DNA from: JOPF133 sp052144935 | GTDB taxonomy: Bacteria; Acidobacteriota; Terriglobia; Bryobacterales; Bryobacteraceae | Reading direction: 5' to 3' | DNA: 42,484 bases | NCBI GenBank assembly: GCA_052144935.1 | Contig: JBKQPR010000069.1 | Coordinates: 1 to 42,484, forward strand | Shown here: positions 9,701 through 15,670 of the stretch, piece after piece | Numbering within the stretch: the stretch's first letter is position 1 | How the letters are laid out: each line of letters starts with the position of its first letter | Position numbers and translations under genes: made by a program | The notes under the pieces: model-generated | Seen by the model: the letters and a program-made list of their open reading frames with translations, nothing else | Told to the model about the DNA's origin: nothing | The model's database searches: none

Positions 9701-10232
9701 TAGTCATGCCGAAACTATTGCCCGACAGGTTGTTGGCGACAACCCCAGGCATCAGTTGCGCCAGGAGGGCGGGATTGCGCCCGTCCAATTCGGTCAGGTC
9801 GACCGTCTGGTGTTCCACCAGAGCGCCCATCGTAGAGCTGTCCGTCTGAACGGCCGCGGTAGATGCGGTGACCGTCACGGATTGCGTGGACTGACCCACT
9901 GCCAGGACCACATCCACCGTACCGGGAATACTGGGATCGAGTTTCTTGTGCAGCAATTCATACGATGTGAAACCGGCGTGCTCCGCCGTTATCTTATACA
10001 ACCCCGGCGGCAGGGCTGCTACGAAATAATACCCTTCGTTGTTGGTTATGAGGGTTCGTTCGAACTCCACACCCTCGTTCTTGATCACGACTTTAGCTCC
10101 GGGCACAACCGCGCCGGAGGCGTCTCTGACAAAACCCGAAATTGAAGCGACATCCGATTGCGCGAACGCGCTGAACGACAGCAAGAAGAGCAGGCACACG
10201 GTGCCCACCCCTACGAACTTCCACATTTTCAT
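6780..10232 (-). CDS. TonB-dependent receptor, Oar-like, with carboxypeptidase-regulatory N-domain
   Basis: This is a 1150-residue outer-membrane protein. Residues 1-25 form a signal peptide (MKMWKFVGVGTVCLLFLLS, ending ..FAQ). Residues about 28-110 are a carboxypeptidase-regulatory-like Ig fold (ISGFVRDASGAVVPGAKVVI, NNEGYYFVAALPPGLYKI). A plug domain follows (TVTASTAAVQTDSSTMGALV, GRESGGEVRIISKSGTNQFH), then a long beta-barrel ending in the aromatic residue of LKFIF. This Oar-like type is greatly expanded in acidobacteria and is thought to import oligosaccharides or peptides; the substrate cannot be read here. The ATG at 10232 is preferred over an upstream TTG at 10250 because GGGAGAGGT precedes it. 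Upstream are a strong sigma70-like promoter and a divergent GntR regulator, which suggests substrate-controlled expression. An intrinsic terminator follows the gene. Confidence 0.9.
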   Translation of the reverse strand: MKMWKFVGVGTVCLLFLLSFSAFAQSDVASISGFVRDASGAVVPGAKVVIKNEGVEFERTLITNNEGYYFVAALPPGLYKITAEHAGFTSYELLHKKLDPSIPGTVDVVLAVGQSTQSVTVTASTAAVQTDSSTMGALVEHQTVDLTELDGRNPALLAQLMPGVVANNLSGNSFGMTTGSFNVNGSQSYNTITYFDGAVGIRTRANNSRSIGVADLDSTQEVQVLTSNFSAENGRESGGEVRIISKSGTNQFHGDLYEYFRNARLEADSWTRNDTNFTAPSPLRYNQFGGYIGGPIIFPGSRFNKSRTHLFFTFGDEAVRQRTDSLYTAQVPDALMRTGNFSEFLQPSIYYNTAHILTDPNGNPYPGNIIPTNVLSPNGMALINALPQPTPGFLNSSNQNQFLDYPSTPTNQRKDTYGGDWNINEKMQFRFRGQVYSDHVVSWQDTYVVQPQNNPNKRGSINYVYTISPTWVNEVLLSASGDHVFTSIETGPQGAPSRARFGITYPFLLPVGKDDPDKIPSTGYANSSNWLTLNGTPYPSHSAGPVWVASDNLTHVYKNHTFKMGYYYEKSGENDDDQIVIGSTPGGTSNQNGLFTFNNTTPGGTGLDFANEAIGKFGTYAEVGERSFTPYRTYSNEFYGQDSWKVTSKLHLDIGARWNIVSPYYSLWGNMAYFNPAAYNPANAVQISPVTGDLVGTPTIAQQYNGMIIPGTGWPSVAGGRVGAENAGLYNSLFDGGSNKYTQWHYKDIAPRLGLAYAFNPKTVFRGGFGRFYDHVGVSDGNFPGGTAPIQIQESVSNGNVDNPGGTSITEFPIYAFTADRKNPTPYSMQWNATVQRDIGFNTLLSVAYVGKRGVHLTEERNLNQLNVGTCPLAVCPQLNGVAENENYLVPFKGYSQIIENVDLAESLFNSMQVQVTHRFMNGLNFNFSYTRSKSLDNAINYEGVLPNAWDNSYMWGPSSFDHPNLLVGTAVYALPIFKTGNGMAHKLLGGWTIDGVYTYTTGSDFSISTGTDYAGVGVGGGAQYWVQNGPVQYTDQYSQGGTAADPNFFFKPTNASGTAEFTAPPAGTINSQRVRDAYVGPAYWFLNSALFKDFRVNERMKFTLRWEQYNTLNHPNWSGPNTTPTSAAFGKITTKSGNRDQQIALKFIF

Positions 10233-10277
10233 TGCACCTCTCCCTAGCAAACTTGGCTACTCCCTTGTTCAGCACGA

Positions 10278-10307
10278 ATTTTACTCCGTCTCTACACACG
10301 TTGTCAA
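10278..10307 (-). promoter_or_regulatory. sigma70-like promoter of the TonB-receptor gene
   Basis: On the minus strand a perfect -35 TTGACA (10302-10307) is separated by 18 bases from the -10 TAAAAT (10278-10283). The predicted start lies about 40 bases upstream of the ATG at 10232, leaving room for the GGGAGAGGT ribosome-binding site. Confidence 0.8.
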
Positions 10308-10321
10308 CGAAAAAAACAATG

Positions 10322-10340
10322 TGTATACTGAGTGAATACA
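10322..10340. promoter_or_regulatory. candidate GntR operator
   Basis: TGTATACTGAGTGAATACA is an imperfect palindrome with TGTAT/ATACA arms and a matching C/G pair inside. It lies between the two divergent genes, about 15 bases upstream of the receptor -35 box, and touches the ATG of the regulator gene at 10340. Spacing and AT-rich arms suit a GntR/FadR-type dimer. Binding by the adjacent regulator is inferred. Confidence 0.5.
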
Positions 10341-11086
10341 TGGTGACGGACGAGCCTATTCAGCCCATGCCTGAGAAGGCCTATTTCCACCTGTTACGGC
10401 GGATGCTCTCGGGAGAGTTGCCGGCCGGAACTCCCCTGTTGGAGGCCTCCCTGGCCAAAGAGTTGGGGATCAGCCGCACCCCGCTGCGGGAAGCCATCCG
10501 CCGATTGGCCGCCGAAGGTTTTCTTCGTCAGATCCACAATCGCGGCAGCGTGGTTGTGGAGTTCTCGAAGAGGGATATTGCCGAACTGTACGAATTGCGC
10601 GAGGCGCTGGAAGTTTATGCCGTGGGCAAAGCCGCCGAACACACTCTGCGGCCCCACGATCGGGAACTTCTCGATCGGCTGGTCGCGGATGTCTTGACCC
10701 TCCGCGATGAATTGCTGGCTTCCGGGGAACCCGGCTTGACTGCCGGGCAGATGCAGCGATTCGTGCAGATCGACCTGAACTTTCACACCACCCTGGTGCG
10801 AGCCGCCGCCAACCGGCGCATCCTCAAGGCGTTCGCGGACACGCGCGTCCTGCTCAATATTTTCGCCATGCGGCGCAAGGGACATACCCCCGAGCTGCTC
10901 GCCGAGATTCACCACTACCACGGCGAAATACTCGCGGCGGTTGTCCGAAAGGACCCCGCGGCAGCCATGCGGCTCATGGGGGAGCATATCCGCCTCAGTC
11001 AACGGGAGCGGTTGCGAGACTACGACGAATGGGAGCGCGAAACCGCCATTAACCACACCACCCACTTCGCGGAAGTGGTCCGGTGA
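10340..11086 (+). CDS. GntR-family transcriptional regulator, FadR subfamily
   Basis: This is a 248-residue DNA-binding regulator. Residues about 12-75 form the winged helix typical of GntR (LLRRMLSGELPAGTPLLEAS, ELGISRTPLREAIRRLAAEG, then the wing). Residues about 85-230 form the all-helical FCD effector domain, with the metal/ligand-type pattern RDIAELYELREALE, then D.NFHTTLVRAAANRR and a late HHYHGEILAAV. FCD regulators sense small carboxylates or sugar acids. The ATG at 10340 gives the family's usual length; an in-frame ATG at 10319 and another at about 10367 are alternatives. The gene diverges from the TonB receptor and a palindrome overlaps its start, so it probably represses itself and may control the receptor. 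Confidence 0.88.
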   Translation: MVTDEPIQPMPEKAYFHLLRRMLSGELPAGTPLLEASLAKELGISRTPLREAIRRLAAEGFLRQIHNRGSVVVEFSKRDIAELYELREALEVYAVGKAAEHTLRPHDRELLDRLVADVLTLRDELLASGEPGLTAGQMQRFVQIDLNFHTTLVRAAANRRILKAFADTRVLLNIFAMRRKGHTPELLAEIHHYHGEILAAVVRKDPAAAMRLMGEHIRLSQRERLRDYDEWERETAINHTTHFAEVVR

Positions 11087-11366
11087 AGCCGGACGACACG
11101 AAAATATGAGGCCCCTCCGGGCCGTTGAACCCAGCACTGGAAATCGTTGCGCACCCTCTCCGCGCTGGCGCGGGCTTGCTCGTGGCTTCTGCCTCCGGAC
11201 CTGTGGCTCGGCAGTAACCCTCCACGTCCGCTCCCTCACGGTCGCGGCTCTGGTTGCAGCTTCCCACGGAGCCGCGACCGTGAGGGAGCGGAGTCCCGCA
11301 TGCCACGTCACAGCCCTGTTTTGTCCGCCGCCGCCGGTGGCCCCACTGACTTCTGTCTCCTTGCTT
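11087..11366. other. intergenic stretch with large palindrome
   Basis: No gene is supported between the GntR gene and the sialidase-like gene. The long open frame through this region is the in-frame extension of the sialidase gene across repeat DNA. The stretch is dominated by a perfect 22-bp inverted repeat at 11229-11290. Confidence 0.6.
11229..11290. repeat. REP-like palindrome (22-bp arms)
   Basis: The left arm 11229-11250 (CGCTCCCTCACGGTCGCGGC plus TC) is perfectly complementary to the right arm at 11269-11290, with an 18-base loop. A single half-copy, CTCCCTCACGGTCGTGGCTC, recurs at 15420-15439. When translated, such units give PLPHGRGS, a string I recall from many spurious acidobacterial ORFs. 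It could act as a bidirectional terminator or as a mobile REP element. Confidence 0.85.
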
Positions 11367-12464
11367 ATGTGCATTCTCGCTTCCATCTGGCCTGCATTGC
11401 ATGCCGCGGACCGGCCCACGGTCATCGAGCACGTCACGGTCTATAAAGAGGACGGCCGTTACGGGGGCTGGCCCGCCAACCACGGCATCTGGTCGTGGGG
11501 CGACGAGATCGTGGTTGGGTTCAGCGCGGCTTATTATCAGAAGAAGTCTCCCGATCGGCACCAGTACAACTCGGATAAGCCCGAGGAACCGCGTCTGGCG
11601 CGAAGCCTGGACGGCGGACACACGTGGACTGTGGAAGCCCCGCCCTCCCTGCTGCCACCCGAACAGGGAGGGAAGGCCGTAACGCCGCTCGGCGAAGCCA
11701 TGGATTTCCGGAATCCCGGCTTCGCCATGACCCTGCGCTTGACGGACACGAATCAGGGCCCCTCGCGGCTGTTCTATTCCTACGACCGCGGAAAGACCTG
11801 GAAGGGGCCCTACGATTTCCCGATGCTGGGGCAAACCGGCATTGCCGCCCGCACCGACTACATTGTCAATGGAAAGCGCGACGCGTTCGTTTTTCTGACC
11901 GCCGCCAAGAAAAACGGCCGCGAGGGACGGCCGCTGTGCGCCCGCACGACCGATGGCGGATTGACCTGGACGCCTCTCTCCTGGATCGGGGACGAGCCGG
12001 CCGGCTTCGCCATCATGCCTTCCAGCGTCCGCCTGTCGCCGCAGCGCCTGCTGAGCGCCTTCCGCGTTCACCAGGACGCGGAACACGACTGGATCGACCT
12101 TTACCGGAGCGAGGACAACGGCGGGCATTGGGAGTATCTGGCACGCCCCGTCCCTTCAACCGGAGGTCACGGCGGGAATCCGCCCAGCATGATCCGGCTC
12201 AGGGATGGCCGCCTCTGCCTGACTTACGGATTCCGCGCGGAGCCGCATGAGATCCGCGCCAAGCTGAGTGACGACGGCAAGGTCTGGAGCGACGATATCG
12301 TCCTGCGCCAGGGCGCCACCTGGGAGATCGGTTACACGCGTACGGTCGAGCGGCCCGACGGCAAAATCGTGACCGTGTACTACTATCCCGAGCGACCCGA
12401 AACGGGGAGGATCATCGAAGCTACGATTTGGGACCCTGGAACGCGCGCAACCAGCGACCGCTAA
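11367..12464 (+). CDS. secreted sialidase-like (BNR-repeat) protein
   Basis: The product is about 365 residues with a short hydrophobic N-terminus ending in an AHAAD cleavage-like site, so export is likely. Five Asp-box motifs (S.D.G.TW type) are visible: SLDGGHTWT, SYDRGKTWK, TTDGGLTWT, SEDNGGHWE and SDDGKVWS, each at the tip of a blade in six-bladed sialidase propellers. ARTDYIVNGKRDAFVF and the C-terminal IVTVYYYPE also suit the sialidase superfamily. Asp boxes mark the fold rather than the chemistry, so a glycosidase acting on a sugar other than sialic acid, or a non-enzymatic propeller, is possible. The start is uncertain: the ATG at 11367 gives a short signal peptide, and an in-frame GTG at 11337 gives a more usual one. 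No good ribosome-binding site is seen. Confidence 0.75.
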   Translation: MCILASIWPALHAADRPTVIEHVTVYKEDGRYGGWPANHGIWSWGDEIVVGFSAAYYQKKSPDRHQYNSDKPEEPRLARSLDGGHTWTVEAPPSLLPPEQGGKAVTPLGEAMDFRNPGFAMTLRLTDTNQGPSRLFYSYDRGKTWKGPYDFPMLGQTGIAARTDYIVNGKRDAFVFLTAAKKNGREGRPLCARTTDGGLTWTPLSWIGDEPAGFAIMPSSVRLSPQRLLSAFRVHQDAEHDWIDLYRSEDNGGHWEYLARPVPSTGGHGGNPPSMIRLRDGRLCLTYGFRAEPHEIRAKLSDDGKVWSDDIVLRQGATWEIGYTRTVERPDGKIVTVYYYPERPETGRIIEATIWDPGTRATSDR

Positions 12465-12715
12465 TACTCCGGCGAGACCAGCAAGTCCAGGCTCGGCGAT
12501 CAAAAGCTCAGCCGGCTTACACAGCCCGATAATCAACTTCTCTGCCCGCTGAGTCTCCGGTGCCGCGGCCACCACGTGGTGGACGATTTCGCGAGGAATC
12601 GCTTCCTCCGGATCCCTCACCAGCCCGCCACGCCCCCACCGCCCCCACCGCCTGCCATACCCCACCGCCCCCACCGCCCGCCATGCCCCACCGCCCCCCC
12701 CGCCCGCTTTTCCTC
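12465..12715. other. intergenic stretch with C-rich imperfect repeats
   Basis: No intact gene. From about 12630 to 12707 the + strand is an imperfect repeat of CCCCACCGCCC and GCCATGCC units; the complement has many GGGG runs and could form G-quadruplexes. Before this, at 12470-12600, a minus-strand frame (EEAIPREIVHHVVAAAPETQ) looks protein-like but has no assignable family and no proper ends. Confidence 0.6.
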
Positions 12716-12745
12716 TTGACTTGTCTCAATGAAATAGTACACTAT
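12716..12745 (+). promoter_or_regulatory. promoter with PadR-like operator, first ADOP gene
   Basis: TTGACT (12716-12721) and TACACT (12738-12743) are spaced by 16 bases as -35 and -10. Overlapping the -10 is the dyad ATAGTACACTAT (12734-12745). The string GAAATAGTA here is shared with the upstream region of the padR gene. CAGGAGGG precedes the ATG at 12767. Control by the PadR protein encoded at 18403-18774 is inferred from this match. Confidence 0.5.
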
Positions 12746-12766
12746 GATTCTAGTCAGGAGGGACAC

Positions 12767-15206
12767 ATGCTCCACGATCTCCGCTTCGGGTTCCGCATGA
12801 TCCGCTGCAATCCGTCCTTTGCGCTTGCGGCCATCTTCACGCTGGCGCTGGGAATCGGCGCCGCCACGCTGATCTTTTCGGTGGGCGCTTCGCTGTTGCT
12901 GGATCCCTTTCCCTATCGCGACGCCGGCCGCCTGGTCCGCTTCTACTACCATTCGCTGCGGCCCAACGGCTACAGCGGCGCGGCCGAATTCCCGCTGAAC
13001 GAGTATCGCGACTTCCGCGCCGCGGCGCGCGGCTTCGAAACCATCGGCTTCCGGACCGCCAACCTGCAGTATGTCCACGGCGAGGGCGCGCAGCAGGTTC
13101 CGGCTGCCTGGGTGACGACCAACACCTTCGCGTTTTTGGGCGTCGCCCCGCTACTGGGCCGGCCCATCCTGCGGGACGACGAGAATCCCGCGGCCCCGGC
13201 CGTGTGCGTGGTGAGCTACCGCTTCTGGCAAGAGCAGCTTCAGGGTGCCCCGGCCGCCATCGGCACGACCCTTACCTTCGACGGCCAACCGCGCATCCTG
13301 GCCGGCGTGATGCCGCTACGCTTTGCGTTTCTCGGCGTGCCCGTCTGGCTGCCCTTCCGCGAGCGCGGCGGCCCCGGGCAATCGAGCGACCCGCACATCG
13401 CGCTGCAGCCCCTGGCACGGCTGAAGCCGGGCGTCACCCTGGCCGCGGCCACCGCCGAACTCGACGCCATCGAACACCAGCTTGCGCGGAGCTATCCCCA
13501 GGATTACCCGGACCCGCGCTTCACGGTTTCCCTGCGTACCCTGGCGGATGCGGCGGTGGGCGGCCTGCGTCCGCTGCTCTACAGCCTGTTCGCGGCGGTC
13601 GCCACGCTGCTGCTGATTGCGTCGAGCAACGCCGCCAATCTGCTGCTGGCGCGGGCCAGCGCGCGCGAGCGGGAGATCGCCATCCGGGCCGCCGCCGGCG
13701 CCACGCGCGGACGCCTGGTCCGCCAGCTTCTGGTGGAGAGCGGGATTTTGGCGGCCGCCGCCGGAGCGCTGGGTTGCGGGCTGGCGTCGTTCGCGCTCGT
13801 CGGCCTGCCGAAGCTGCTGCCTGCGGGCGCCGTCCCCGATGAAGCGGTCTTCGGACTGAATCGGACCGCCCTTTGGTTCGCCCTGGGCGTCACCGCCGCC
13901 ACCACGCTGCTGTGCGGCCTGGCCCCCGCGCTGCACGCGGCCCGCGCCCCAATTCGTGCCGCGCGCCAACTCCCGGCCGCGATCGGGCAGGCTGCGCGGC
14001 GCGCTGGTGATCGTGGAGGCCGCGCTTTCGGTGGTGCTGCTGACCGGCGCCGGATTGATGATGCGCACCTTCTTCGCCCTCACCCATGTGGACCTGGGCT
14101 TCGATCCGGCTAACGTGCTGCACGCCCGGCTGGCCCTGCCGCGCGGCGGCTATGACGACGCACAGCGCCAGGCGTTCGCGCGCCAACTGCTCGACGCGAT
14201 TGGCAAGCTGCCGGGCGTCACCTCGTCCGCGACGACCCTGGAGAATCCCGGCCTTTCGGGCGGTCCCGCGGTGGATCTGGAAGTGGCCGGCACGGTGCAT
14301 TCGGGCCGCTGGAGTGCCTTGCTGAGCATGTGCAACGAGACCTATTTTCAGACTATGGGCCGGCCCGTGCGGCAGGGCCGTGGCTTCTCGGCCAGTGACG
14401 TGGACACCAGCCGGCAGGTCGCCATCGTGAACCAGGCGTTCGCTCGGGCATACCTGGCTGGGCGCGATGCCATCGGACGCCGCATCCGGTTTCATTTAAG
14501 GGGCATGGATCTCCAGCATCCCGATCGGCCCACGTTCAGCGGCGCGCCGCATGCGGAACCTCTGGACGAACCGAGCTTCGAGGTAATCGGGGTGGTCGTG
14601 GATGCCCGCAATGCCGGGGTGCGCGAACCGGTGTCGCCGCAAGTCTACCTGCCCTTCGGAGGTCCGGTAGGCGGGATCGTGGTGAAGACTGCCGTGCCCC
14701 CGCTGGCGCTCGTCGAGAGCATCCGCCGCCGTGTGTGGGCCCTCGACCCCGCGGTGACGCTCACCGGCGTGGGCACGGTGGAGCAGGCCCTTGAGGACAG
14801 CACCTATGCGCAGCCGCGTTTCGCCCTGTTCTCGATCGGCGGCTTTGCCGGCATCGGGCTGCTGCTGGTAGCCACGGGCGTGTTCGGAGTGATGGCGTAC
14901 CAGACCTCTCTGCGCACGCGGGAAATCGGCATCCGCATGGCGCTGGGCGCCGAGGCCGCGGGCGTGTTCGCGATGGTGCTGAAGAGCGGACTGCGGCTGA
15001 TCGCGGCCGGCGTGGCGATTGGCGCACTCGCCAGCCTGGCGCTGACGCGCCTTCTGGCCAGCCAGTTATGGGGAGTCTCGGCCGTGGACCCGGCCAGTTT
15101 CGCAGCCGCCGCGATGGTGCTGCTCGCCAGCGGCCTGGCGGCCTGCTATTTTCCCGCCCGCCGTGCCGCGCGGCTGGACCCGTTGGAGGCGCTGCGGTGC
15201 GAGTAG
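12767..15206 (+). pseudogene. ADOP-type (MacB/FtsX) permease with one frameshift
   Basis: Except for one indel the gene is complete: about 812 codons with the duplicated layout of acidobacterial permeases. The first helix (AAIFTLALGIGAATLIFSVG) is followed by a MacB periplasmic domain (about 50-240), an FtsX block of three helices (LLIASSNAANLLLARASARE, REIAIRAAAGATRGRLVRQL), a second helix and periplasmic domain, and a last FtsX block (TREIGIRMALGAEAAGV), ending DPLEALRCE. The frame breaks at about 13947-13985: the N-terminal frame runs on to a stop at 14113, and the C-terminal frame resumes with SGRLRGALVIVEAALSVVLL. An extra C in CCCC (13947-13950) would explain it, so a sequence error is possible. 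No ATPase gene is adjacent. These proteins are thought to export peptides, lipids or drugs. It lacks the N-terminal prefix found in the neighbouring copy. Confidence 0.85.
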
Positions 15207-15355
15207 GAGGCTGCCCACGGCAGGCTATGGTTGGCAACGGCCGACGGCATCGCGGTCGTCGATCCCCGCCGGCTGCCAATGAACGCCGTGCCGCCTCCCG
15301 TCTCGCCCGCCGTGCCGCGCGGCTGGACCCGTTGGAGGCGCTGCGGTGCGAGTAG
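15155..15355. repeat. 52-bp direct repeat of the ADOP 3' end
   Basis: The last 52 bases of the first ADOP gene, including its TAG (15155-15206), recur exactly at 15304-15355, 149 bp further on. Both copies encode ARRAARLDPLEALRCE and a stop. The second copy has no permease sequence before it, so it is a tail without a gene. Confidence 0.9.
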
Positions 15356-15419
15356 CGATGCGGCCTGCCTCCGGAATCGCCCTGGCGTTGCTGGCGGCGT
15401 GTGCTCTCGCGCCGAACCA

Positions 15420-15439
15420 CTCCCTCACGGTCGTGGCTC
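15420..15439. repeat. half copy of the REP-like palindrome
   Basis: CTCCCTCACGGTCGTGGCTC differs by one base from the arm of the palindrome at 11229-11290. The partner arm is missing. It lies in the space between the two convergent permease genes. Confidence 0.7.
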
Positions 15440-15550
15440 TGAACGGGGCCGGGCCCCAGGGGGAAAAGGCCTGGTGTCGCACATCGAATCCATTGACAGG
15501 CTCTTCGCGACTGTTTGCGCCGCGGTCCTGACCGCTTGAACACGCCGGTG

Positions 15551-15660
15551 GATCCGAGCTGCCGCCGATCCGCCGCTGCCGCCGATCCGGCTCTGCCACC
15601 GATCGGGCGCTGCCGCTGATCCGTTGATGCCGCCGATCCGGCGATGCCGCTGGTCCGCCG
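15551..15660. repeat. degenerate GCCGCCGATCCG tandem repeat
   Basis: About six imperfect units of 15-20 bases with the core TGCCGCCGATCCG follow one another (variants TGCCACCGATCGG, TGCCGCTGATCCG, TGCCGCTGGTCCG). It lies just past the stop of the second permease gene, in the convergent intergenic space. No clear T-run is present, so a terminator role is not obvious. Confidence 0.75.
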
Positions 15661-15670
15661 GCAGTCCTTT

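Noticed and set aside
10941..11366. Upstream extension of the sialidase frame over the GntR gene end and the palindrome
   Set aside because: It overlaps the GntR gene and translates the REP-like repeat; the hydrophobic export signal starts near 11337-11367.
12470..12674. Minus frame with EEAIPREIVHHVVAAAPETQ
   Set aside because: It looks protein-like, but I cannot find its ends or family, and it runs into the C-rich repeat.
15346..15531. Small + frame with a lipoprotein-like start (MRPASGIALALLAACALAPN)
   Set aside because: It spans the duplicated permease tail and the half REP copy; the lipobox resemblance is likely chance.
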